A DNA stretch of 64,000 nt from Ceratothoa steindachneri (Eukaryota; Arthropoda; Malacostraca; Isopoda; Cymothoidae): positions 93,569,207-93,633,206 of the forward strand of contig OZ018333.1 in NCBI GenBank assembly GCA_963969495.1. The letters are read 5' to 3'. Each line of letters starts with the position of its first letter. Position 1 is the stretch's first letter. Shown piece after piece: positions 9,487-23,100 of the stretch. Under the pieces are notes generated by a model, which was not told the origin of the DNA, searched no databases, and was given only the letters and a program-made list of their open reading frames with translations. The translations under genes were made by a program, and so were the position numbers.

Positions 9487-12400
9487 GCAATTCAAGTACT
9501 GGAAAAATAACTCAACATGGTCTTTGTTGGCAATTCAAGTACTGGAAAAATAAATCAACATGGTCTTTGTTGGCCATTCATATACTGGAAAAAAACTCAA
9601 CATGGTCTTTGTTGGCAGTTCGAGTACTGGAAAAATAACTCAACATGGTCTTTGTTGGCAATTCAAGAACTGGAAAAATAATTCAACATGTTCTTTGTTG
9701 GCAATTCAAGTACTAGAAAAATAACTCAGCATGGTCTTTGTTGGCAATTCAAGTACTGGAAAAATAACTCAAGATGGTCTTTGTTGGCAATTCAAGTACT
9801 GGAAAAATTACTAAACATGGTCTTTTTGGCAATTAATATACTGGAAAATAACTCAACATGGTCTTTGTTGGAAATTCAAGTACTGGAAAAATAACTCAAC
9901 ATGGTGTTTGTTGGACATCATATACTGGAAAAATAACTCAACATGGTCTTTGTTGGCAATTTAAGGACTGGAAAAAAACTCAACATGGTCTTTGTTGGCA
10001 ATTCAAGTACTGGAAAAATAACTCAACATGGTCTTTGTTGGCAAATCAAGTACTCGCAAAATAACTAAACATGGTCTTTGTTGGCCATTCATATACTGGA
10101 AAAAACTCAACATGGTCATTGTTTGCAGTTCAAGTACTGAAAAATAACTCAACATGGTCTTTGTTGGCAATTCAAAAACTAGAAAAAATAATTCAACATG
10201 TTCTTGTTGGTAATTCAGGGACTGTAAAAATAACTCAACATGGTCTTTGTTGGCCATTCATATACTGGAAAATAACTCAACATGGTCTTTGTTGGCAGTT
10301 CAAATACTGGAAAATACCTCAACATGGTCTTTGTTGGCAATTCAAGTACCTTAAAAAAAACTCAACATGGTCTTTGTTGGCAATCATATACTGGAAAATA
10401 ACTCAACATGGTCTTTGTTGGAAGTTCAAATACTATAAAAAATAACTCAACATGGTCTTTGTTGGCAATTCAAGTACTGGAAAAATAACTCAACATGGTC
10501 TTTGTTGGCAATTCAAGTACTAGAAAAAAACCTCAACATGGTCTTTGTTGGCCATTTATATACTGGAAAATAACTCAACATTGTCTTTGGTGGCAGTTCA
10601 AGTACTGGAAAAATAACTCAGCATGGTCTTTGTTGGCAATTCAAGAACTGGAAAAATAATCCAACATGTTCTTTGTTGGCAATTCAAGTACTGGAAAAAA
10701 AACTCAACATGATCTTTGTTTGCAATCATATCCTGGAAAAATAACTCAGCATGGTCTTTGTTGGCAATTCAAGTACTGGAAAAATAACTCAACATGGTCT
10801 TTATTGGCAATTAATATACTGGAAAATAACTAAACATGGTCTTTGTTGGCAGTTCAAGTACTGGAAAATAACTCAACATGGTCTTTGTTGGAATTCAAGT
10901 ACTGGAAAAATAACTCAACATGGTCTTTGTTGGCAATTCAAGTACTGGAAAAATAACTAAACATGGTTTTGTTGGCAATTCAAGTACTGCAAAAAAAAAA
11001 CTCAACATGGTCTTTGTTGGCAATTCAAGTACTGGAAAAATAACTCAACATGATCTTTGTTGGCAATTCAAGTACTGGAAAAATAACTCAACATAGTCTT
11101 TGTTGGCAATTCAAGTACTGGAAAAACCTCAACATGGTCTTTGTTGGCAATTCAAGTACTGGAAAAATAACTCAACATGGTCTTTGTTGGCCATTCATAT
11201 ACTGGAAAAATAACTCAACATGGTCTTTGTTGGCCATTCATATACGGAAAAAACCTCAACATGGTCTTTGTTGGCAGTTCAAATACTGGAAAATAACTCA
11301 ACATGGTCTATGTTGGCAATTCAAGTACTGGAAAAATAACTCAACATGGTCTTTGTGTGCAATCATATACTGAAAAAATAACTCAACATGGTCTTTGTTG
11401 GCAATTCAGGTACTGGAAAAATAATTCAACATGGTCTTTTTGGCAATTCAAGTACTGGAAAAATAACTCAACATCGTCTTTGTTGGACATCATATACTGT
11501 AAAATAACTCAACATGGTCTTTGTTGGCAGTTCAAATACTGGAAAATAACTCAACATGGTCTTTGTTGGCAATCATATACTGAAAAAATAACTCAACATG
11601 GTCTTTGTTAGCAATTCAAGTACTGGAAAAATAACTCAACATGGTCTTTGTTGGCAATTCATATACTGGAAAATAACTCAACATGGTCTTTGTTGGCAGT
11701 TCAAGTACTGGAAAATAACTCAACATGGTCTTTGTTGGCAATCATATACTGAAAAAATAACTCAACATGGTCTTTGTTAGCAATTCAAGTACTGGAAAAA
11801 TAACTCAACATGGTCTTTGTTGGCAATTCATATACTGGAAAATAACTCAACATGGTCTTTGTTGGCAGTTCAAATCCTGGAAAATACCTCAACATGGTCT
11901 TTGTTGGCAATTCAAGTACTTTAAAAATAACTCAACATGGTCTTTGTTGGCAATCATATACTGGAAAATAACTCAACCTTGGTCTTTGTTGGCAGTTCAA
12001 ATACTATAAAAAATAACTCAACATGGTCTTTGTTGGCAATTCAAGTACTGGAAAAATAACTCAACATGGTCTTTGTTGGCAATTCATATACTGGAAAAGA
12101 ACTTAACATGGTCTTTGTTGGTAGTTCAAGTACTGGAAAAATAACTCAACATGGTCTTTGTTGGCAATTCAAGAACTGGAAAAAAATTCAACATGGTCTT
12201 TGTTGGCAATTCAAGTACTGGAAAAATAACTCACTATGATCTTTGTTTGCAATCATATCCTGGAAAAATAACTCAGCATGGTCTTTGTTGGCAATTCAAG
12301 TACTGAAAAAATAACTCAACATGGTCTTTGTTGGCAATTCAAGTACTGGAAAAATAACTCAACATGGTCTTTGTTGGCAATTCAAGTACTGGAAAAATAA

Positions 12401-13050
12401 CTCAACATGGTCTTTGTTGGCAATTCAAGTACTGGAAAAAACCTCAACATGTCTTTGTTGCCAATTCAAGTACTGGAAAAATAACTCAACATGGTCTTTG
12501 TTGGCCATTCATATACTGGAAAATGATTCAACATGGTCTTTGTTGGAAGTTCAAGTACTGGAAAAATAACTCAACATGTTCTTTGTTGGCCATTCATATA
12601 CTTTAAAATAACTCAACATGGTCTTTGTGGGCAATTCAAGTACTGGAAAAATAACTCAACATGGTCTTTGTTGGCAATTCAAGTACTGGAAATATAACTC
12701 AACATGGCCTGGTTGGCAGTTCAAGTACTGGAAAATAACTCAACATGGTCTTTGTTGGCAATTTAAGTACTGGAAAAATAACTCAACATGGTCTTTGTTG
12801 GCAATTCAAGTACTGGAAAAATAACTCAACATGGTCTTTGTTGTCAATTCAAGTACTGGAAAAATAACTCAACATGGTCTTTGTTGGCAATTCAAGTACT
12901 GGAAAAATAACTCAACATGGTCTTTGTTGGCAATTCAAGTACTGAAGAAACAACTCAACATGGTCTTTGTTGGCAATTCAAGTACTGGAAAAATAACTCA
13001 ACATGGTCTTTGTTGGCAATTCAAGTACTGGAAAAATAACTCAACATAGT
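9487..13050 (+). repeat. Higher-order repeat block HOR-A, copy 2 (~3.56 kb)
   Basis: Tandem copy of 6,000-9,480. It contains an internal duplication of a small group of monomers around 11,560-11,790 (GTTAGCAATTC subtype followed by TTGGCAATTCATATACTGG), present once in copy 1, which explains the change of offset. Private changes include ACTGTAAAAT at ~11,497 and GGAAAAGAACTTAAC at ~12,094. Near-identity over 3.5 kb indicates a recent duplication. Confidence 0.85.
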
Positions 13051-13159
13051 CTTTGTTGGCAATTCAAGTACTGGAAAAAACCTCAACATGGTCTTTGTTG
13101 GCAATTCAAGTACTGGAAAAATAACTCAACATGGTCTTTGTTGGCCATTCATCTACTGG

Positions 13160-15020
13160 AAAAATAACTCAACTTGGTCTTTGTTAGCCATTCATATACT
13201 GGAAAAAACCTCAACATGGTCTTTGTTTGCAGTTCAAATACTGGAAAATAACTCAACATGGTCTATGTTGGCAATTCAAGTACTGGAAAAATAACTCAAC
13301 ATGGTCTTTGTGTGCAATCATATACTGAAAAAAATAACTCAACATGGTCTTTGTTGGCAATTCAAGTACTGGAAAAATAATTCAACATGGTATTTGTTGG
13401 CAATTCAAGTACTGGAACAATAACTCAACATCGTCTTTGTTGGACATCATATACTGGAAAAATAACTTAACATGGTCTTTGTTGGCAATTCAAGTACTGG
13501 AAAAATAACTCAACATGGTCTTTGTTGGCAATCATATACTGAAAAAATAACTCAAAATGGTCTTTGTTAGCAATTCAAGTACTGGAAAAATAACTCAACA
13601 TGGTCTTTGTTGGCAATTCATATACTGGAAAATAACTCAACATGGTCTTTGTTGGCAGTTCAAGTACTGGAAAATAACTCAACATGGTCTTTGTTGGTAG
13701 TTCAAGTACTGGAAAAATAACTCAACATGGTCTTTGTTGGCAATTCAAGAACTGGAAAAAAAATTCAACATGGTCTTTGTTGGCATTTCAAGTACTGAAA
13801 AAATAACTCAACATGGTCTTTGTTTGCAATCATATCCTGGAAAAATAACTCAGCATGGTCTTTGTTGGCAATTCAAGTACTGAAAAAATAACTCAACATG
13901 GTCTTTGTTGGCAATTCAAGTACTGGAAAAATAACTCAACATGGTCTTTGTTGGCAATTCAAGTACTGGAAAAATAACTCAACATGGTCTTTGTTGGCAA
14001 TTCAAGTACTGGAAAAAAACCTCAACATGTCTTTGTTGCCAATTCAAGTACTGTAAAAATAACTCAGCATCGTCTTTGTTGGACATCATATACTGGAAAA
14101 TAATTCAACATGGTCTTTGTTGGCAGTTCAAGTACTGGAAAAATAACTCAACATGTTCTTTGTTGGCCATTCATATACTTTAAAATAACTCAACATGGTC
14201 TTTGTTGGCAATTCAAGTACTGGAAAAATAAATCAACATGGTCTTTGTTGGCCATTCATATACTGGAAAATAACTCAACATGGTCTTTGTTGGCAGTTCG
14301 AGTACTGGAAAAATAACTCAACATGGTCTTTGTTGGCAATTCAAGAACTGGAAAAATAATTCAACATGTTCTTTGTTGGCAATTCAAGTACTAGAAAAAT
14401 AACTCAGCATGGTCTTTGTTGGCAATTCAAGTACTGGAAAAATAACTCAACATGGTCTTTATTGGCAATTAATATACTGGAAAATAACTCAACATGGTCT
14501 TTGTTGGAAATTCAAGTACTGGAAAAATAACTCAACATGCTGTTTGTTGGACATCATATACTGGAAAAATAACTCAACATGGTCTTTGTTGGCAATTTAA
14601 GGACTGGAAAAAAACTCAACATGGTCTTTGTTGGCAATTCAAGTACTGGGAAATAACTCAACATGGTCTTTGTTGGCAATTCCCTTACTGGAAAAATAAC
14701 TAAACATGGTCTTTGTTGGCCATTCGTTTCCTGGGAAAATCTCAACATGGTCTTTGTTGGCAGTTCAAGTACTGAAAAAATAACTCAACATGGTCTTTGT
14801 TGGCAATTCAAGAACTGAAAAAATAATTCAACATGTTCTTGTTGGAAATTCAAGTACTGTAAAAATATCTCAACATGGTCTTTGTTGGCCATTCCTATAC
14901 TGGAAAATAACTCAACATGGTCTTTGTTGGAGGTTCAAATACTGGAAAATACCTCAACATGGTCTTTGTTGGCAATTCAAGTACTGTAAAAATAACTCAA
15001 CATGGTCTTTGTTGGCAATC
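13160..15020 (+). repeat. Higher-order repeat block HOR-B, copy 1
   Basis: The same ordered series of monomer subtypes recurs at 15,840-17,700 (offset 2,677-2,678 bp). It also recurs in part at 18,680-20,140 (offset about 2,765 bp from copy 2). Diagnostic members are the AACCTCAACATGTCTTTG monomer at ~14,020, the CTTTATTGGCAATTAATATA monomer at ~14,456 and the GCCATTCGTTTCCTGGG monomer at ~14,719. Confidence 0.75.
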
Positions 15021-15839
15021 ATATACTGGAAAATAACTCAACATGGTCTTTGTTGGCAGTTCAAATACTGGAAAATAACTCAACATGGTCTTTGTTGGCA
15101 ATTCAAGTACTGGAAAAATAACTCAACATGGTCTTTGTTGGCAATTCAAGTACTAGAAAAATAACTCAACATAGTCTTTGTTGGCCATTTATATACTGGA
15201 AAATAACTCAACATTGTCTTTGTTGGCAGTTCAAGTACTGGTAAAATAACTCAACATGGTCTTTGTTGGCAATTGAAGACCTGGAAAAATAATCCAACAT
15301 GGTCTTTGTTGGCAATTCAAGTACTAGAAAAATAACTCAACATAGTCTTTGTTGGCAATTCAAGTACTGGAAAAAACCTCAACATGGTCTTTGTTGGCAA
15401 TTCAAGTACTGGAAAAATAACTCAACATGGTCTTTGTTGGCCATTCATATACTGGAAAAAACCTCAACATGGTCTTTGTTGGCAGTTCAAATACTGGAAA
15501 ATAACTCAACATTGTCTATGTTGGCAATTCAAGTACTGGAAAAATAACTCAACATGGTCTTTGTGTGCAATCATATACTGAAAAAATAACTCAACATGGT
15601 CTTCGTTGGCAATTCAAGTACTGGAAAAATAATTCAACATGGTCTTTGTTGGCAATTCAAGTACTGGAAAAATAACTCAACATCGTCTTTGTTGGACATC
15701 ATATACTGGAAAAATAACTTAACATGGTCTTTGTTGGCAATTCAAGTACTGGAAAAATAACTCAACATGGTCTTTGTTGGCAATCATATACTGAAAAAAT
15801 AACTCAACATGGTCTTTGTTAGCAATTCAAGTACTTGAA

Positions 15840-17700
15840 AAATAACTCAACATGGTCTTTGTTAGCCATTCATATACTGGAAAAAACCTCAACATGGTCT
15901 TTGTTTGCAGTTCAAATACTGGAAAATAACTCAACATGATCTATGTTGGCAATTCAAGTACTGGAAAAATAACTCAACATGGTCTTTGTGTGCAATCATA
16001 TACTGAAAAAATAACTCAACATGGTCTTTGTTGGCAATTCAAGTACTGGAAAAATAATTCAACATGGTATTTGTTGGCAATTCAAGTACTGGAACAATAA
16101 CTCAACATCGTCTTTGTTGGACATCATATACTGGAAAAATAACTTAAAATGGTCTTTGTTGGCAATTCAAGTACTGGAAAAATAACTCAACATGGTCTTT
16201 GTTGGCAATCATATACTGAAAAAATAACTCAAAATGGTCTTTGTTAGCAATTCAAGTACTGGAAAAATAACTCAAATTGGTCTTTGTTGGCAATTCATAT
16301 ACTGGAAAATAACTCAACATGGTCTTTGTTGGCAGTTCAAGTACTGGAAAATAACTCAACATGGTCTTTGTTGGTAGTTCAAGTACTGGAAAAATAACTC
16401 AACATGGTCTTTGTTGGCAATTCAAGAACTGGAAAAAAAATTCAACATGGTCTTTGTTGGCAATTCAAGTAGTGGAAAAAAAACTCAACATGATCTTTGT
16501 TTGCAATCATATCCTGGAAAAATAACTCAGCATGGTCTTTGTTGGCAATTCAAGTACTGAAAAAATAACTCAACATGGTCTTTGTTGGCAATTCAAGTAC
16601 TGGAAAAATAACTCAACATGGTCTTTGTTGGCAATTCAAGTACTGGAAAAATAACTCAACATGGTGTTTGTTGGCAATTCAAGTACTGGAAAAAAACCTC
16701 AACATGTCTTTGTTGCCAATTCAAGTACTGTAAAAATAACTCAACATCGTCTTTGTTGGACATCATATACTGGAAAATAATTCAACATGGTCTTTGTTGG
16801 CAGTTCAAGTACTGGAAAAATAACTCAACATTTTCTTTGTTGGCCATTCATATACTTTAAAATAACTCAACATGGTCTTTGTTGGCAATTCAAGTACTGG
16901 AAAAATAAATCAACATGGTCTTTGTTGGCCATTCATATACTGGAAAATAACTCAACATGGTCTTTGTTGGCAGTTCGAGTACTGGAAAAATAACTGAACA
17001 TGGTCTTTGTTGGCAATTCAAGAACTGGAAAAATAATTCAACATGTTCTTTGTTGGCAATTCAAGTACTAGAAAAATAACTCAGCATGGTCTTTGTTGGC
17101 AATTCAAGTACTGGAAAAATAACTCAACATGGTCTTTATTGGCAATTAATATACTGGAAAATAACTCAACATGGTCTTTGTTGGAAATTCAAGTACTGGA
17201 AAAATAACTCAACATGCTGTTTGTTGGACATCATATACTGGAAAAATAACTCAACATGGTCTTTGTTGGCAATTTAAGGACTGGAAAAAAACTCAACATG
17301 GTCTTTGTTGGCAATTCAAGTACTGGGAAATAACTCAACATGGTCTTTGTTGGCAATTCAAGTACTGGAAAAATAACTAAACATGGTCTTTGTTGGCCAT
17401 TCGTTTCCTGGGAAAATCTCAACATGGTCTTTGTTGGCAGTTCAAGTACTGAAAAAATTAACTCAACATGGTCTTTGTTGGCAATTCAAGAACTGGAAAA
17501 ATAATTCAACATGTTCTTGTTGGAAATTCAAGTACTGTAAAAATATCTCAACATGGTCTTTGTTGGCCATTCCTATACTGGAAAATAACTCAACATGGTC
17601 TTTGTTGGAGGTTCAAATACTGGAAAATACCTCAACATGGTCTTTGTTGGCAATTCAAGTACTGTAAAAATAACTCAACATGGTCTTTGTTGGCAATCAT
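15840..17700 (+). repeat. Higher-order repeat block HOR-B, copy 2
   Basis: Copy of 13,160-15,020 with scattered single-base changes, for example CATGATCTATG at ~15,936 for CATGGTCTATG, AACATTTTCTTTG at ~16,827 for AACATGTTCTTTG, and CAATTCAAG at ~17,353 where copy 1 has CAATTCCCTTAC. Similarity to copy 1 breaks off near 17,700, where the sequence switches to the order seen at about 8,230-8,440 in HOR-A. Confidence 0.75.
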
Positions 17701-18679
17701 ATACTGGAAAATAACTCAGCATGGTCTTTGTTGGCCATTCATATACTGGAAAATAACTCAACATGGTCTTTGTTGGCAGTTCAAATCCTGGAAAATACCT
17801 CAACATGGTCTTTGTTGTCAATTCAAGTACTTTAAAAATAACTCAACATGGTCTTTGTTGGCAATCATATACTGGAAAATAACTCAACCTTGGTCTTTGT
17901 TGGCAGTTCAAATACTATAAAAAATAACTCAACATGGTCTTTGTTGGCAATTCAAGTACTGGAAAAATAACTCAACATGGTCTTTGTTGGCAATTCAAGT
18001 ACTAGAAAAATAACTCAACATGGTCTTTGTTGGCCATTTATATACTGGAAAATAACTCAACATTGTCTCTGGTGGCAGTTCAAGTACTGGTAAAATAACT
18101 CCACCCTGTCTTTGTTGGCAATTCAAGAACTGGAAAAATAATCCAACATTATCTTTGTTGGCAATTCAAGTACTGGAAAAAAAACTCAACATGATCTTTG
18201 TTTGCAATCATATCTTGGAAAAATAACTCAGCATGGTCTTTGTTGGCAATTCAAGTACTGGAAAAATAACTCAACATGGTCTTTATTGGCAATTAATATA
18301 CTGGAAAAACCTCAACATGGTCTTTGTTGGCAGTTCAAGTACTGGAAAATAACTCAACATGGTCTTTGTTGTCAATTCAAGTACTGGAAAAATAACTCAA
18401 CAAGGTCTTTGTTGGCAATTCAAGTACTGGAAAAATAACTCAACATGGTCTTTGTTGGCAATTCAAGTACTGAAAAAACAACTCAACATGGTCTTTGTTG
18501 GCAATTCAAGTACTGGAAAAATAACTCAACATGGTCTTTGTTGGCAATTCAAGTACTGGAAAAATAACTCAACATAGTCTTTGTTGGCAATTCAAGTACT
18601 GGAAAAAACCTCAACATGGTCTTTGTTGGCAATTCAAGTACTGGAAAAATAACTCAACATGGTCTTTGTTGGCCATTCA

Positions 18680-20140
18680 TATACTGAAAAAAATAACTCA
18701 ACATGGTCTTTGTTAGCCATTCATATACTGGAAAAAACCTCAACATGGTCTTTGTTTGCAGTTAAAATACTGGAAAATAACTCAACATGGTCTATGTTGG
18801 CAATTCAAGTACTGGAAAAATAACTCAACATGGTCTTTGTGTGCAATCATATACTGAAAAAATAACTCATCATGGTCTTTGTTGGCAATTCAAGTACTGG
18901 AAAAATAATTCAACATGGTATTTGTTGGCAATTCAAGTACTGGAACAATAACTCAACATCGTCTTTGTTGGACATCATATACTGGAAAAATAACTTAACA
19001 TGGTCTTTGTTAGCAATTCAAGTACTGGAAAAATAACTCAACATGGTCTTTGTTGGCAATTCATATACTGGAAAATAACTCAACATGGTCTTTGTTGGCA
19101 GTTCAAGTACTGGAAAATAACTCAACATTGTCTTTGTTGGTAGTTCAAGTACTGGAAAAATAACTCAACATGGTTTTTGTTGGCAATTCAAGAACTATAA
19201 AAAAAATTCAACATGGTCTTTGTTGGCAATTCAAGTACTGGAAAAAAAACTCAACATGATCTTTGTTTGCAATCATATCCTGGAAAAATAACTCAGCATG
19301 GTCTTTGTTGGCAATTCAAGTACTGAAAAAATAACTCAACATGGTCTTTGTTGGCAATTCAAGTACTGGAAAAATAACTCAACTTAGGCTTTGTTGGCAA
19401 TTCAAGTACTGGAAAAATAACTCAATATGGTCTTTGTTGGCATTCAAGTACTGGAAAAAAACCTCAACATGTCTTTGTTGCCAATTCAAGTACTGTAAAA
19501 ATAACTCAACATCGTCTTTGTTGGACATCATATACTGGAAAATAATTCAACATGGTCTTTGTTGGCAGTTCAAGTACTGGAAAAATAACTCAACATGTTC
19601 TTTGTTGGCCATTCATATACTTTAAAATAACTCAACATGGTCTTTGTTGGCAATTCAAGTACTGGAAAAATAAATCAACATGGTCTTTGTTGGCCATTCA
19701 TATACTGGAAAATAACTCAACATGGTCTTTGTTGGCAGTTCGAGTACTGGAAAAATAACTCAACATGGTCTTTGTTGGCAATTCAAGAACTGGAAAAATA
19801 ATTCAACATGTTCTTTGTTGGCAATTCAAGTACTAGAAAAATAACTCAGCATGGTCTTTGTTGGCAATTCAAGTACTGGAAAAATAACTCAAGATAGTCT
19901 TTGTTGGCAATTCAAGTACTGGAAAAATAACTCAACATGGTCTTTATTGGAATTAATATACTGGAAAATAACTCAACATGGTCTTTGTTGGAAATTCAAG
20001 TACTGGAAAAACAACTCAACATGCTGTTTGTTGGACATCATATACTGGAAAAATAACTCAACATGGTCTTTGTTGGCAATTTAAGGACTGGAAAAAAACT
20101 CAACATGGTCTTTGTTGGCAATTCAAGTACTGGGAAATAA
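18680..20140 (+). repeat. Higher-order repeat block HOR-B, copy 3 (partial)
   Basis: Third copy of the HOR-B subtype order, with local monomer gains and losses relative to copy 2 (offset drifts from about 2,765 to 2,807 bp). It overlaps the left end of the 6-kb block HOR-C, so HOR-B was already present when HOR-C was duplicated. Confidence 0.65.
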
Positions 20141-23100
20141 CTCAACATGGTCTTTGTTGGCAATTCAACTACTGGAAAAATAACTCAACATGGTCTTTGT
20201 TGGCAATTCAAGTACTGAAAAAACAACTCAACATGGTCTTTGTTGGCAGTTCAAGTACTGAAAAAATAACTCAACATGGTCTTTGTTGGCAATTCAAGAA
20301 CTGGAAAAATAATTCAACATGTTCTTGTTGGAAATTCAAGTACTGTAAAAATAAATCAACATGGTCTTTGTTGGCCATTCCTATACTTTAAAATAACTCA
20401 ACATGGTCTTTGTTGGAAGTTCAAATACTTGAAAATACCTCAACATGGTCTTTGTTGGCAATTCAGGTACTGTAAAAATACCTCAACATGGTCTTTGTTG
20501 GCAATCATATACTGGAAAATAACTCAACATGGTCTTTGTTGGCAGTTCAAATACTGGAAAATAACTCAACATGGTCTTTGTTGGCAATTCAAGTACTGGA
20601 AAAATAACTCAACATGGTCTTTCTTGGCAATTCAAGTTCTAGAAAAGTAACTCAACATAGGCTTTGTTGGCCATTTATATACTGGAAAATAACTCAACAT
20701 TGTCTTTGTTGGCAGTTCAAGTACTGGTAAAATAACTCAACATGGTCTTTGTTGGCAATTGAAGACCTGGAAAAATAATCCAACATGGTCTTTGTTGGCA
20801 ATTCAAGTACTAGAAAAATAACTCAACATAGTCTTTGTTGGCAATTCAAGTACTGGAAAAAACCTCAACATGGTCTTTGTTGGCAATTCAAGTACTGGAA
20901 AAATAACTCAACATGGTCTTTGTTGGCCATTCATATACTGGAAAAATAACTCAACATGGTCTTTGTTGGCCATTCATATACTGGGAAAAACCTCAACATG
21001 GTCTTTGTTGGCAGTTCAAATACTGGAAAATAACTCAACATGGTCTATGTTGGCAATTCAAGTACTGGAAAAATAACTCAACATGGTCTTTGTGTGCAAT
21101 CATATACTGAAAAAATAACTCAACATGGTCTTTGTTGGCAATTCAGGTACTGGAAAAATAATTCAACATGGTCTTTGTTGGCAATTCAAGTACTGGAAAA
21201 ATAACTCAACATCGTCTTTGTTGGACATCATATACTGGAAAAATAACTTAACATGGTCTTTGTTGGCAATTCAAGTACTGGAAAAATAACTCAACATGGT
21301 CTTTGTTGGCAATCATATACTGAAAAAATAACTCAACATGGTCTTTGTTAGCAATTCAAGTACTTGAAAAATAACTCAACATGGTCTTTGTTGGCAATTC
21401 ATATACTGGAAAATAACTCAACATGGTCTTTGTTGGCAGTTCAAGTACTGGAAAATAACTCAACATGGTCTTTGTTGGTAGTTCAAGTACTGGAAAAATA
21501 ACTCAACATGGTCTTTGTTGGCAATTCAAGAACTGGAAAAAAAATTCAACATGGTCTTTGTTGGCAATTCAAGTACTGGAAAAATAACTCAACATGATCT
21601 TTGTTTGCAATCATATCCTGGAAAAATAACTCAGCATGGTCTTTGTTGGCAATTCAAGTACTGAAAAAATAACTCAGCATGGTCTTTGTTGGCAATTCAA
21701 GTACTGGAAAAATAACTCAACATGGTCTTTGTTGGCAATTCAAGTACTGGAAAAATAACTCAACATGGTCTTTGTTGGCAATTCAAGTACTGGAAAAAAA
21801 CCTCAACATGTCTTTGTTACCAATTCAAGTACTGGAAAAATAACTCAACATGGTCTTTGTTGGCCATCAATATACTGGAAAATAATTCAACATGGTCTTT
21901 GTTGGCAGTTCAAGTACTGAAAAAATAACTCAACATGTTCTTTGTTGGCCATTCATATACTTTAAAATAACTCAACATGGTTTTTGTGGGCAATTCAAGT
22001 ACTGGAAAAATAACTCAACATGGTCTATGTTGGCAATTCAAGTACTGGAACAATAATTCAACATGGTCTTTGTTGGCAATTCAAGTACTAGAAAAATAAC
22101 TCAACATCGTCTTTGTTGGACATCATATACTGGAAAAATAACTTAACATGGTCTTTGTTGGCAATTCAAGTACTGGAAAAATAACTCAACATGGTCTTTG
22201 TTGGCAATCATATACTGAAAAAATAACTCAACATGGTCTTTGTTGGCAATTCAAGTACTGGAAAAATAAATCAACATGGTCTTTGTTGGCCATTCATATA
22301 CTGGAAAATAACTCAACATGGTCTTTGTTGGCAGTTCGAGTACTGGAAAAATAACTCAACATGGTCTTTGTTGGCAATTCAAGAACTGGAAAAATAATTC
22401 AACATGTTCTTTGTTGGCAATTCAAGTACTGGAAAAATAACTCAACATGATCTTTGTTTGCAATCATATCCTGAAAAATAACTCAACATGGTCTTTGTTG
22501 GCAATTCAAGTACTGGAAAAATAATTCAACATGGTCTTTATTGGCAATTAATATACTGGAAAATAACTCAACATGGTCTTTGTTGGAAATTCAAGTACTG
22601 GAAAAATAACTCGACATGCTGTTTGTTGGACATCATATACTGGAAAAATAACTCAACATGGTCTTTGTTGGCAATCATATACTGCAAAAAACTCAACATG
22701 GTCTCTGTTGGCAATTCAAATACTGGAAAATAACTCAACATGTTCTTTGTTGGCAATTCAAGTACTGGAAAAATAACTCAACATGGTCTTTGTTGGCAAT
22801 TAAAGTACAAGAAAAATAAATCAACATGGTCTTTGTTGGCCATTTATATACTGGAAAATAACTCAACATTGACTTTGTTGGCAGTTCAAGTACTGGTAAA
22901 TGAACTCAACATGGTCTTTGTTGGCAATTCAAGAACTGGAAAAATAATCCAACATGTTCTATGTAGGCAATTCGAGTACTGAAAAAAAAACTCAACATGA
23001 TCTTTGTTTGCAATCATATCCTGGAAAAATAACTCAGCATGGTCTTTGTTGGCAATTCAAGTACTGGAAAATAACTCAACATGGTCTTTATTGGCAATTA

